A stretch of 64,000 nucleotides of DNA, taken from an uncultured SAR116 cluster alpha proteobacterium (GTDB lineage Bacteria > Pseudomonadota > Alphaproteobacteria > Puniceispirillales > Puniceispirillaceae). A model generated the notes under the pieces. It had not been told where the DNA came from, did no database searches, and saw only the letters and a program-made list of their open reading frames with translations. Numbering within the stretch: the stretch's first letter is position 1; each line of letters begins with the position of its first letter. Positions 9,446 through 17,837 of this stretch are shown one piece after another. The stretch lies in assembly GCA_902625725.1 (NCBI GenBank), contig CACOCY010000003.1, positions 62,001 to 126,000 of the forward strand. Direction: 5' to 3'. A program made the position numbers and the translations under genes.

Positions 9446-10705
9446 ATGAAAGAACTATTCCTTACACAAAAATTTGAAAGTACGGCGGTGAACACTTTTA
9501 AATTATCGGATCGACCTCCGATTTTTGTTGCTGGCGAGGGCCCCTGGCTTTTTACAGAAAAAAAAGAAAGATATCTGGACCTTGTTTGCGGTTCAGCTAC
9601 CACTAATTTAGGCCATAATCATCCATCACAACAAGCTGCAATCAAAGAGGCGATTAAGTCTGGTATTCTTCACACTGGGACTCGGTTGATGTCTTCTTTC
9701 CGCGCAGAATTATATTCCGGTTTGAGTAATTTTTTAGGATCGGAAGATATTTCCATACATTTAGCTAACTCTGGCTCAGAAGCAATAGAAACTGCAATAA
9801 AATTGAGCCGTTTTCTTGGAAATAAAGAACATATTATTGCCTTCGAAGGTGGATATCACGGACGCACTTTAGGAGCATTAAGTGCCACACACTCCGAAAA
9901 AATACGCCTCCCTTTCATCGGAAAAATGGGGGATTTCGTAAGCTTTTCAAAATACCCAAGAAAAGAGACTGAAATAGATACATGCCTTGAGAGGTGTGAA
10001 GAGCTATTCAAACAGCAACTTAAAAAAAAGATTTCTGTAGCAGCTATTTTAATTGAACCTATTCAGGGTGTGGCAGGTGTATGGGGACCCTTCCCTACCT
10101 TTCTTGAAGGTTTAAGAAAGCTAGCTGAAAAATATGACTGTCTGTTAATTGTTGACGAAATCTGGTCGGGTATTGGACGCTCTGGAAAGAAATTTTCATT
10201 CCAATATTCAAATATTACTCCAGACCTTATTGTTATTGGTAAAGGACTATCAGCTTCTCTGCCTCTTTCCGCGGTAATTGCAAAAGGTGACCTTCTAAAA
10301 AGATGGACAGCTGGCGCACATACTTCAACTTTTCAAGGTAATCCAGTAGCCTGCGCTGCAGCCTCTGCAACATTAAAAGAAATTGAAGAAGCGAAGCTTA
10401 TCGAGCACGTTAATGAGATCATTGTGCCATGTTTTGAAAAGTTTTCCAGCGAATTGCGTAATATAAAAAATGTCTTGGAGGTGAGGTTTGTAGGGGCACA
10501 ATGTGCAATTGCATTCGAAAATTCATATACAGCTAATCGAATACAACACGAGGCAATGGAGAAGAGTAAAATACTAACTTATGGAGGTGGATTAAGAGGG
10601 GAATGTGTGATGATCATTCCACCAATTAATATTTCTAAAAAAATTCTATCTACAGCATTAACGCAACTTCTTGAACTTATCTCTGAGATGTCAAACCATA
10701 ATTAG
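9446..10705 (+). CDS. Class III PLP-dependent aminotransferase (GABA/omega-amine type)
   Basis: 419 aa, full length for the 4-aminobutyrate/acetylornithine aminotransferase class. The PLP phosphate loop is SGSEAIE (about 109-115), GGYHGRTLG is the stacking motif, D237 in IVDEIWSG contacts the pyridine nitrogen, and K266 in VIGKGLSA is the Schiff-base lysine. Family members transfer the omega-amino group of GABA, diamines or ornithine-like compounds. Directly coupled to the importer ATPase gene (4-bp gap), it probably acts on the imported amine. It is related to the second half of the fusion protein at 13231-15183. Confidence 0.87.
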   Translation: MKELFLTQKFESTAVNTFKLSDRPPIFVAGEGPWLFTEKKERYLDLVCGSATTNLGHNHPSQQAAIKEAIKSGILHTGTRLMSSFRAELYSGLSNFLGSEDISIHLANSGSEAIETAIKLSRFLGNKEHIIAFEGGYHGRTLGALSATHSEKIRLPFIGKMGDFVSFSKYPRKETEIDTCLERCEELFKQQLKKKISVAAILIEPIQGVAGVWGPFPTFLEGLRKLAEKYDCLLIVDEIWSGIGRSGKKFSFQYSNITPDLIVIGKGLSASLPLSAVIAKGDLLKRWTAGAHTSTFQGNPVACAAASATLKEIEEAKLIEHVNEIIVPCFEKFSSELRNIKNVLEVRFVGAQCAIAFENSYTANRIQHEAMEKSKILTYGGGLRGECVMIIPPINISKKILSTALTQLLELISEMSNHN

Positions 10706-10794
10706 TCTCTAATATTTAAGTGGTTAGATAGAGCTAAATATGCACCAAAATTCGTTGAGTTTGCTTTTACATTTGGCGAACTCATATATTTACG

Positions 10795-10811
10795 CAGGTA
10801 TTGCATACCTG
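10795..10811. promoter_or_regulatory. 7-3-7 inverted repeat upstream of the GAPDH-arsJ pair
   Basis: CAGGTAT (10795-10801) and ATACCTG (10805-10811) are exact reverse complements around TGC. It lies about 90 bp after the aminotransferase stop and 130 bp before the GAPDH start, with no following T-run. A repressor or activator operator is possible; a weak transcript-end hairpin is the alternative. Confidence 0.35.
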
Positions 10812-10888
10812 GCTATTCCTAAACCTAATCCTAACTAACAGTGAAAAGGTTTCCTTTGCTACCAACATTATGATTGGAAAAAAGCGAA

Positions 10889-10906
10889 TTGTAATAAATA
10901 TGTAAT
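10889..10906 (+). promoter_or_regulatory. PHO-box-like direct repeat before GAPDH-arsJ
   Basis: TTGTAATAAATATGTAAT matches the enterobacterial PHO-box consensus CTGTCATAWAWCTGTCAY at 14 of 18 positions, with the two TGTAAT half-sites 11 bp apart as PhoB requires. AT-rich -10-like sequences (within 10912-10920) follow at the usual distance, and the GAPDH ATG is 35 bp downstream. The local AT content makes chance similarity a real concern. Confidence 0.45.
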
Positions 10907-10941
10907 ATAAATTATATATAAAAACATTTTGGGTGAATCTT

Positions 10942-11985
10942 ATGACTAAAATTGGCATCAATGGAATGGGGCGTATTGGGCGTCTGGTGCTTCGTTCAGC
11001 TTTAGGTGGCGTTACTCGGGTATCTGGGGACAAAAATGCAAATACTAAACTTGAAATTACTCATTTAAATGAAATTAACGGCAGGGCTGAGACTATAGCT
11101 CACCTTTTAGAGTTTGATACCGTTCATGGGAGATGGCATGCAGATATCTCTTCTAACATGAATAGCATAACCATAAATAACCATACCTTAAGTTTCTCTT
11201 CGCATAATACGCCAGAAGATATAGATTGGGCAGAAATTGGTTGTAGCATTGTTTTTGACTGTACAGGCAAATTCCGTACAAAAGAAAAATTAGCTGGATA
11301 CTTAGATAAAGGCGTTGAGAGAGTGATTGTCTCAGCCCCTGTATACGATGAAGATGCTCTAAACATCGTGTATGGCATCAACGAACATCTCTATAATCCA
11401 AAGATAAATAGAATTATAACGGCCGCTTCTTGCACCACAAATTGCCTTGCGCCAATGATAAAAGTTGTACATGAAAGAATTGGCATTCGCCACGGTCAAA
11501 TTACGACGATACATGACCCAACAAACACAAATGTGGTGGTTGACGCTCCTCACAATGACTTACGTCGTGCACGTTCAGGCATGACTTCACTTGTCCCAAC
11601 TACTACTGGTAGCGCAAGTGCTATAGGATTAATTTATCCTGAGCTTGCTGGAAAACTCAACGGTCATGCAGTAAGAGCACCGGTGCTTAATGCTAGTTTG
11701 ACAGATGCTGTATTTGAGCTGAGCCAATCTACTACCAGGGAGGATGTGAATTCGCTTTTTGCCGATGCAGCAGAAAACGAATTATCAGGAATTCTTGGTT
11801 TTGAGAGACGGCCTCTTGTTTCAGCGGATTTCGTAAATGATACCCGAAGCGCCATTATTGACGCAGAGAGTACAATGGTTACCAACGATACGATGCTTAA
11901 ACTCTATGCTTGGTATGATAATGAAATGGGATATGCCTGTCGAATGGTAGATTTGGCAAAAATGGTTATCGACAAAGAGCAATGA
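10942..11985 (+). CDS. Glyceraldehyde-3-phosphate dehydrogenase, ArsJ-associated type
   Basis: 347 aa GAPDH. The N-terminus has the NAD-binding GINGMGRIGR, the catalytic Cys is C164 in AASCTTNCLAP, and the paired His is H191 in TTIHDPTN. I take the ATG at 10942, which has GGGTGA five bases upstream; an in-frame GTG at 10933 overlaps that site. The stop overlaps the start of an ArsJ gene (ATGA). In the ArsJ system (established in Pseudomonas aeruginosa) GAPDH uses arsenate in place of phosphate to make 1-arseno-3-phosphoglycerate, which ArsJ exports. This copy is therefore more likely a detoxification enzyme than the glycolytic one. Confidence 0.87.
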   Translation: MTKIGINGMGRIGRLVLRSALGGVTRVSGDKNANTKLEITHLNEINGRAETIAHLLEFDTVHGRWHADISSNMNSITINNHTLSFSSHNTPEDIDWAEIGCSIVFDCTGKFRTKEKLAGYLDKGVERVIVSAPVYDEDALNIVYGINEHLYNPKINRIITAASCTTNCLAPMIKVVHERIGIRHGQITTIHDPTNTNVVVDAPHNDLRRARSGMTSLVPTTTGSASAIGLIYPELAGKLNGHAVRAPVLNASLTDAVFELSQSTTREDVNSLFADAAENELSGILGFERRPLVSADFVNDTRSAIIDAESTMVTNDTMLKLYAWYDNEMGYACRMVDLAKMVIDKEQ

Positions 11986-13184
11986 ACACATCAATCATTC
12001 ATTACTTAATTGTTACCTCGTCCTATTTAGGCTTTACTCTTTCAGATGGCGCCCTGCGGATGCTCGTGCTATTCCATTTTTTTAAAATTGGATATTCTCC
12101 ACTTACGCTCGCTCTACTTTTTCTCCTCTATGAGTTTGCAGGTGTCGTTGCAAATTTTGGGGGTGGATGGCTTACAACCCATTTTGGCATTCGAAAAATG
12201 TTATTAGTAGGATTAAGCTTACAAATTGTAGGTTTGATTTTCCTTTCTCTATTAAATCCATCATTCGATTATATCCTATCAATTATTTGGGTATTGGCAG
12301 CTCAGGGCATTTCCGGCCTTGCCAAAGATGTTACTAAAACGGCTTCAAAATCTGCAATCAAAAGCATGGAGGTTAGCGAGAGGCAAGGCCTTTTTCGCTG
12401 GGTTGCCTGGTTCACAGGATCCAAAAATGCAATGAAAGGAATAGGATTTTTTCTAGGCGGAATATTACTGACTAAATTTGGTTTTCAAAATAGTCTTTGG
12501 CTTATGGCAGGGTCTCTTGGACTTGTTCTGCTTTTGGTTTCTTTCACTCTGCCAAAAAATTTGGGTGCAAGTAGACCATCGCGGCGAATAAAAGAGCTTT
12601 TTAGTAAATCACCTGAAGTAAATATAATCGCATTAGCTAGGATTTTCTTGTTTGGCGGACGGGATATTTGGTTCGTAGTAGCTATACCCGTTTTTCTTTA
12701 TACAAATGGATGGGATTTCTGGGAGGTGGGAGGATTTCTTGCAGGTTGGACAGTATTTTATGGTCTCGTGCAGGCGATTGCACCTAATATTATGCATGTT
12801 ACTAACAATGGAAAAACTGTTTCATCAAAAAGTATACTATTGTGGTCTATATCACTAGCACTCGTTCCCCTTGGTCTCCTAGGTATCATGTCGGTAAACC
12901 CAGATTTAATTTTATTGCTATCTGGCCTTGTTTTGTTTGGATTTTTCTTTGCGATTAATTCTTCTCTTCATTCCTTTTTGATTGTTGCTTATGCTGGTAG
13001 CAAAAAGGCTGCTGAAGATATCGGTTTTTATTACGCAGCAAATGCAGTTGGTCGACTATTTGGTACATTCTTATCAGGCATGCTTTTCCAGCAAGGGGGA
13101 GTGCTAGCCTGTCTTGCTGGCACAACTCTTTTTCTAATTGCAACCTCAGTTGTTGTTTGGAGACTTCCAGAATTAGACAAATAA
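11982..13184 (+). CDS. arsJ: ArsJ organoarsenical efflux permease (MFS)
   Basis: 400-aa integral membrane protein with about 12 hydrophobic segments and a major-facilitator pattern. The N-terminal string TLSDGALRMLVLFHFF and the loop SGLAKDVTKTASKS are features I recognise from ArsJ. It overlaps the GAPDH gene by four bases, the arrangement seen in ars operons where the pair confers arsenate resistance: GAPDH makes 1-arseno-3-phosphoglycerate and ArsJ expels it, after which it decays to arsenate outside. No arsR, arsC or acr3 gene is next to it, so this pair may be the only arsenate defence at this locus. It converges on the 13231 gene with a gap of 46 bp. Confidence 0.82.
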   Translation: MNTSIIHYLIVTSSYLGFTLSDGALRMLVLFHFFKIGYSPLTLALLFLLYEFAGVVANFGGGWLTTHFGIRKMLLVGLSLQIVGLIFLSLLNPSFDYILSIIWVLAAQGISGLAKDVTKTASKSAIKSMEVSERQGLFRWVAWFTGSKNAMKGIGFFLGGILLTKFGFQNSLWLMAGSLGLVLLLVSFTLPKNLGASRPSRRIKELFSKSPEVNIIALARIFLFGGRDIWFVVAIPVFLYTNGWDFWEVGGFLAGWTVFYGLVQAIAPNIMHVTNNGKTVSSKSILLWSISLALVPLGLLGIMSVNPDLILLLSGLVLFGFFFAINSSLHSFLIVAYAGSKKAAEDIGFYYAANAVGRLFGTFLSGMLFQQGGVLACLAGTTLFLIATSVVVWRLPELDK

Positions 13185-13230
13185 TTTTTGCATATAGCAC
13201 TAAGAAGCTAAGCTAATGCTAGCAAACTAT

Positions 13231-15183
13231 TCAAGATATTTCCAAAATACTTTTTCTCAAAATGCTACAAGCGTGCTCAATAATATATGGCTCCATATTC
13301 AATGGAGGCACCAAGCCCAAACATTCACCAAATTCTCCACATTCCCATGTTATCAAACCATTTTGCAGTGCCATTTTACGAGCATTTTTATTCAAATCTG
13401 ACGATGAGAATTCTATAACCCAAAAACTTCCAATGCCTCTTACATCAATTACATTTTTGAAATCCACAAAGTCCTTTAATAAGTTATTAAACTGCTCAGA
13501 CTGCATGCTAATATTTTTTAGCAATCCATGATTTCTAATTTGGTCAAGAAAAAAAACTGAGGCAGCAGCGGCAACTGGATTAAGCTGAAAAGTAGAAGAT
13601 TGTGTTCCTTTCTCCCAGAATGTGAGAATCTCCTCAGTCGATATAACCAGTCCAGCAGGGAAACCAGCAGAAAGTGCTTTTCCAAGTATGATTATATCTG
13701 GTTTTACATCAAAATGCTGATAACCAAACATCTTACCAGTTCGACAAAAACCTGTGAAAGTTTCATCAAAGATTAGAGGGATTTTGTTTTTAGCTGTAAA
13801 TTCTCTCAGTTTAATCAAGCTTTGTTTATCTACAAATTTAAGACCTGCCGTAGCTTGAATTGGCTCTATTATTACTCCAGCTAACTGCTTCTCATCATAT
13901 TTTTCTAAAGTTTCAGACAAACCGTTTCTTTTTTCTGGGAAGGGCAGAATGTGAGCCTTTGGATGAAATGGTCCTAAAGAAGCATTTTTACCTTTCTCAC
14001 CAGATACTGCAAGTGCTCCTAATGTACGTCCATGGTAGCCGCCAGAAAAACCTAAAAATTGCTTAGCACCTGTAAAATGCATTGCGCTTTTTATAGCAAT
14101 CTCTGCTGCTTCTGAGCCACTAATTGAAGGATGAAATCTTGATAATTCAGGGGGCAAAAATGAGGATAATTCGGAATAAAAATCAGCTTGAATACCTGTA
14201 TTAAAATGTGGTCCTATATGAAAAATTCCTGCCCTTAATTGTTCTTGTACTGCATCAAGAAGACTCTTATTACCATGGCCCAATGCAGTAGTTCCTGACC
14301 CTGAAGCAAAATCAAAATATGTATTACTTTTATCGTCGACCAATACCGCACCCACACCGGTCTCAAATATGGGTGGCTTATCTGTTAAAGAAAAATTTTT
14401 GGTGCCAGATGAAAGTTTCCCTTTTAGCTTTTTCAGCTTACCACTTTTTTGATTAGAAAATATTCTTCCCAAGCCGTTTTTTGTGTAGTTTTCACCCGTT
14501 AATTCAATTGCATCTTTTACCAAAGCACCAACAGCGGTAAGAACTGGTAGATCCAGAATAGTCTCAACTCTTATAATTTCCTCTGAAAAAGAGAGTCCGC
14601 CACCTGCAATTACAAGTAGGTCAGCGTTTGCATTACTGTTTTCAACAAACTCAGAAATTATTCTGGCTAAACCTGAAGGGGATAAAGAATTTATTTGCAC
14701 CTCATCCGAAGCCTCTAATGAGATTGAAGCAATCGTAGTTATTTCACACTCTTCAAGATAAGTAACAAATTTCTGAGTTATGTTCTTTGAATACGGCGAA
14801 ACTAATAATATATTCTGACAATTTTTATAATTTATTAATTTCGCAATTGCTTTACTTGGAAATGTTACTGGGCAACCAGTATGTTGCTGAAGTTTTTTAA
14901 TTAAGTATTCCTCATGAGACCTACCTAGTATAAAACTAGCAGCGTGGTCTCCACATGCTATCGCATCTAAGTCTAGGGGTTTAAATATATTTGCTGCTTT
15001 TTCTAGCACCTCCAGTGAAGCATACTGCTCTAAGTTTTTATCTGTTAGTTCTTCAGTGTCAGTATTTGCACTATATCTTGTGGTGAGCCATCTAACATCT
15101 TTAGGCAAAAATTCCCAATATTCACTGTCATTCAAACCATCACATGGCCATAGAAATCCGATATTTTTTTTAAATTTTGACAT
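13231..15183 (-). CDS. Fusion: Asp/Glu racemase/maleate isomerase-like domain + class III aminotransferase
   Basis: 650 aa with two parts. Residues 1-240 resemble the Asp/Glu/hydantoin racemase superfamily (maleate isomerase, arylmalonate decarboxylase), with IGFLWPCDG at the start, DAIACGDHAASF around C77 where the first catalytic Cys is expected, and VIAGGGLSF (residues 191-199) where the second Cys is normally found but is absent. Residues 250-650 are a complete class III aminotransferase: SGSEAAE, GGYHGRTLG, D473 in IFDETFTG and Schiff-base K502 in ILGKALSA. I know of no characterised enzyme with this architecture. One polypeptide could isomerise or decarboxylate an acid and then transaminate it, or the first domain may only bind. 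Its frame is continuous with no sign of a sequencing join. Confidence 0.8.
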   Translation of the reverse strand: MSKFKKNIGFLWPCDGLNDSEYWEFLPKDVRWLTTRYSANTDTEELTDKNLEQYASLEVLEKAANIFKPLDLDAIACGDHAASFILGRSHEEYLIKKLQQHTGCPVTFPSKAIAKLINYKNCQNILLVSPYSKNITQKFVTYLEECEITTIASISLEASDEVQINSLSPSGLARIISEFVENSNANADLLVIAGGGLSFSEEIIRVETILDLPVLTAVGALVKDAIELTGENYTKNGLGRIFSNQKSGKLKKLKGKLSSGTKNFSLTDKPPIFETGVGAVLVDDKSNTYFDFASGSGTTALGHGNKSLLDAVQEQLRAGIFHIGPHFNTGIQADFYSELSSFLPPELSRFHPSISGSEAAEIAIKSAMHFTGAKQFLGFSGGYHGRTLGALAVSGEKGKNASLGPFHPKAHILPFPEKRNGLSETLEKYDEKQLAGVIIEPIQATAGLKFVDKQSLIKLREFTAKNKIPLIFDETFTGFCRTGKMFGYQHFDVKPDIIILGKALSAGFPAGLVISTEEILTFWEKGTQSSTFQLNPVAAAASVFFLDQIRNHGLLKNISMQSEQFNNLLKDFVDFKNVIDVRGIGSFWVIEFSSSDLNKNARKMALQNGLITWECGEFGECLGLVPPLNMEPYIIEHACSILRKSILEIS

Positions 15184-15221
15184 CAGATTGTTCTTTCGTT
15201 TTTAGTATTTTGAAAATTTCA

Positions 15222-16451
15222 TCATGAACCTATACTATATATAACTGCTTCATGATTTTTTTTATGAAAATTTTCTAAAATAAAATCTAATTTTGCGTGT
15301 ACATCATCCACTAAATTGGGGAATGGAATATCAGAGGGAAACAATTCGTACTCTGCAATAGCCATTGCCAAATGTTCTATATTGTCATTCATTAATTTGA
15401 CTAATTTCAAGGAGCTAGTGATTTCTGAAGATATTGTGTCTTTTAATAGAGACTCAGCTTTAAAATTTTTGAAAGAGCATAATCCATCCATTACAGTTTC
15501 CATAACGTACTGAATGTTTGAGTGATGTGTACTTAAGTAAATCTGCATTCTACTAATTCGTGATAAAAACTCGGGGTAAATATGTAACGTATTGTATTTA
15601 ATACGCCCTTTTTTTAATGCCGCTGAAATTCCATAATTGGTGTTTTTTGAGAGTAAGAACGATAATAACCAATAGTAGTAATAATCTTCGGGGATTTTTG
15701 CATAAAAAGGAAGGCTAACCGCAAGCCGTTTTTCCTTGTCTACGGATTTTATTTTTTTTATACCACCTTCCCAACGTGAAGATGGAACAGATGAATGCTT
15801 ATTGGCCTTTAGTTCAGAAATTTTCGGTTCTAAACTATCCAAAAGTTGTTGATGTTCAATATTACCACATATGCAAATCAAGCTATTATTTGGGGAATAG
15901 TGTTGTCTTTGAAAATTGACCAAATCATCAATCTTAATATCGTTTATGGTCTCTTTTGTACCTGTGATACTTCTTCCGTGACACTGGTTGGGAAAACAAA
16001 TAGAGTTTAATGCTTCAAATAAACTTTTTACAGGGTCTGCAGACGAGTCATCTATTTCCCGATAAATGTCAAATTTTGCTTCCACAAGAGCTTCGTTAGA
16101 TAACAATTCCCCTGAATAGATTTTCCATAAAAAATCGATGCTGTGTTGAAGATTAAGTTCGTCAACTGCTTCAATTATAAACGCAGTATGTTCAGCCTTG
16201 GTAAAGGCTTTTATTTTTATTTGCCTATTAATAATAGATGAGTAAATATTCGAGCTTACAAATGTTTTTCTGGTACCAAAAAGAACATGTTCGAGCAGAT
16301 GTGAAAGTCCTTCTTTATTTTTTGGATCACAACTGCTGCCTGTTTTAACCCATAAACATAAACTTGCTCCTGGCAACGCTTTATCGTAATAGCTTGCCAC
16401 TTTAAAAAAATTTGAAAAATATGTTAAATTTGTTTGAGTCATAATAAACAC
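15222..16451 (-). CDS. M16-family (insulinase/pitrilysin-like) zinc peptidase, half-size
   Basis: 409 aa. The inverted zinc motif HLLEH (residues 51-55) is present, followed 76 residues later by a candidate third ligand, E132 in YREIDD. The length fits the single-half M16B type that works as a dimer with a second, often inactive, partner; no partner gene is adjacent. It is an odd neighbour for an amino-acid importer and suggests peptide processing linked to uptake, or a maturation role. Start is at 16451 or an in-frame ATG at 16442. The second half (residues 200-409) is poorly conserved by eye. Confidence 0.8.
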   Translation of the reverse strand: MFIMTQTNLTYFSNFFKVASYYDKALPGASLCLWVKTGSSCDPKNKEGLSHLLEHVLFGTRKTFVSSNIYSSIINRQIKIKAFTKAEHTAFIIEAVDELNLQHSIDFLWKIYSGELLSNEALVEAKFDIYREIDDSSADPVKSLFEALNSICFPNQCHGRSITGTKETINDIKIDDLVNFQRQHYSPNNSLICICGNIEHQQLLDSLEPKISELKANKHSSVPSSRWEGGIKKIKSVDKEKRLAVSLPFYAKIPEDYYYYWLLSFLLSKNTNYGISAALKKGRIKYNTLHIYPEFLSRISRMQIYLSTHHSNIQYVMETVMDGLCSFKNFKAESLLKDTISSEITSSLKLVKLMNDNIEHLAMAIAEYELFPSDIPFPNLVDDVHAKLDFILENFHKKNHEAVIYSIGS

Positions 16452-16460
16452 AATGAGGCA

Positions 16461-17111
16461 TCAATATTTAAATTTTGCTTCCATGTATTTTGACAGAAAC
16501 ATCAAAAAACCAACAATAAGTAGATAAAGACAAGTAAGTTCGATAAGAACCTCAATCACAACAAAATGAACAAAAATGAGGTCGTTCGCCACTTTTGTCA
16601 ATTCATTAACTGAAATAACTGATAAAAGAGAAGATGCTTTGATCACATTGGCTAATTCGTTTGTCAAAGGAGGAAGGCTCAATCGAAGTGCTTGCGGTAT
16701 TAGAACTAGCCTGAAAGTTTGAATACGCGATAATCCTATGGCTTTCGATGCGTCTACCTGAGATCCGCCAATAGAATCAATGGCACCTCTAAAAATTTCA
16801 ACTGAATAGCCTGCACCGATAAGTGATAGGGCAATGACCCCAGTCCAAAATTCGTTAAATACAATACCAAATTCGGGAAGAAGAAAGTAAATAATTGATA
16901 TATGCACTAACGGTGGTGCCCCTCTTGTAAACTCTACAAAAGCAATAATGGAGTATCTGGATATCTTGCCGCCCATCATTCTGATTGCCGTCAACAGAAT
17001 TCCTGCAATCACTGACGCTACAACGGTGATAAGACTAATTTTAATAGTAAGCCAAAAGGCAGCTATCATATCAGGTAATATTTGCAACATAAAAGCTAAA
17101 TCTAATGTCAT
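16461..17111 (-). CDS. Polar amino-acid ABC transporter permease (HisM/GlnP type)
   Basis: 216 aa with about five membrane segments and the EAA-like loop VDASKAIGLSRIQTFRLVLIP near residues 125-145, typical of the polar amino-acid uptake family. It follows its paired permease gene (17133-17810, also minus strand) at a 21-bp gap and precedes the M16 peptidase gene. No ATPase gene of the GlnQ/HisP type lies in this operon, so the pair must borrow one encoded elsewhere. Confidence 0.88.
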   Translation of the reverse strand: MTLDLAFMLQILPDMIAAFWLTIKISLITVVASVIAGILLTAIRMMGGKISRYSIIAFVEFTRGAPPLVHISIIYFLLPEFGIVFNEFWTGVIALSLIGAGYSVEIFRGAIDSIGGSQVDASKAIGLSRIQTFRLVLIPQALRLSLPPLTNELANVIKASSLLSVISVNELTKVANDLIFVHFVVIEVLIELTCLYLLIVGFLMFLSKYMEAKFKY

Positions 17112-17132
17112 TTTTACCTCTAAATTAATGCG

Positions 17133-17810
17133 TCAACGTTGTGAGAGATTTTTTATCTGAAGATTAGCGCCTATCTTTTTCTCCAGATAAATTGATAATT
17201 GAGTCATAGCAACCACGAAAGCTACATATAAGACAGCTTGGGCAAACAACATCTCTAAGAATTTAAAACTATCCGAAATTATTGCGTTTGCAGCTTTATG
17301 AAGTTCGAAAACAGTGATAACAGATAGAACCGACGAAGCCTTAATCAAGTTTGACATTTCATTTGCCATGGGTGGTAGCATTCTAATAACCGCCTGCGGC
17401 AATATCACAAAAAACAAAGTATAATACTTTGAAAGACCGAGCGCAAAAGATCCTTCATATTGACCTCTGTCCATTGAGAGTATAGCTGCTCTAGCAATCT
17501 CAATTTGATATCCGCCACTATTAAAGGAAAGAGCTACTATACCAATCCAGAAGGGCGATATCTTAATTCCAAAAATGGGTAGAAGAAAATAGGCTGCGTA
17601 GATCTGCACTAGAATTGGAGTGCCTCGCACGACAAAAACATAAAAATCAATGACCCAAGATATCAATATCGGGATTTTATACGCTCTTAGTATACCCAAA
17701 GGAACACCAACTATCGTGGCAATTAAAAAGCCAAGAAGACTTAGTTCTATGGTAAGCATTAGCCCCGGCAAAAGCCGGGGCATCTGGTCTATTATAAAAA
17801 TGAAATCCAT
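17133..17810 (-). CDS. Polar amino-acid ABC transporter permease
   Basis: 225 aa, same family as the neighbouring permease. The motif FVVRGTPILVQIYAAYF near residues 58-74 is the classic signature, and the EAA loop is YEGSFALGLSKYYTLFFVILP. It lies 27 bp after the binding-protein gene (17838-18656). An unusually GC-rich hairpin (17762-17781) falls within its codons 10-17, where it could limit translation relative to the binding protein. Confidence 0.88.
   Translation of the reverse strand: MDFIFIIDQMPRLLPGLMLTIELSLLGFLIATIVGVPLGILRAYKIPILISWVIDFYVFVVRGTPILVQIYAAYFLLPIFGIKISPFWIGIVALSFNSGGYQIEIARAAILSMDRGQYEGSFALGLSKYYTLFFVILPQAVIRMLPPMANEMSNLIKASSVLSVITVFELHKAANAIISDSFKFLEMLFAQAVLYVAFVVAMTQLSIYLEKKIGANLQIKNLSQR
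17762..17781 (-). promoter_or_regulatory. GC-rich 8-bp hairpin at the start of the permease gene
   Basis: GCCCCGGC (17762-17769) and GCCGGGGC (17774-17781) pair perfectly around a four-base loop, in a very AT-rich setting. It lies inside codons 10-17 of the permease gene, just after the binding-protein gene in the same transcript. A role in lowering permease translation or protecting the upstream message is inferred. Confidence 0.5.
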
Positions 17811-17837
17811 TTATTAAGGTTCACCTCTTAGTTTTGT

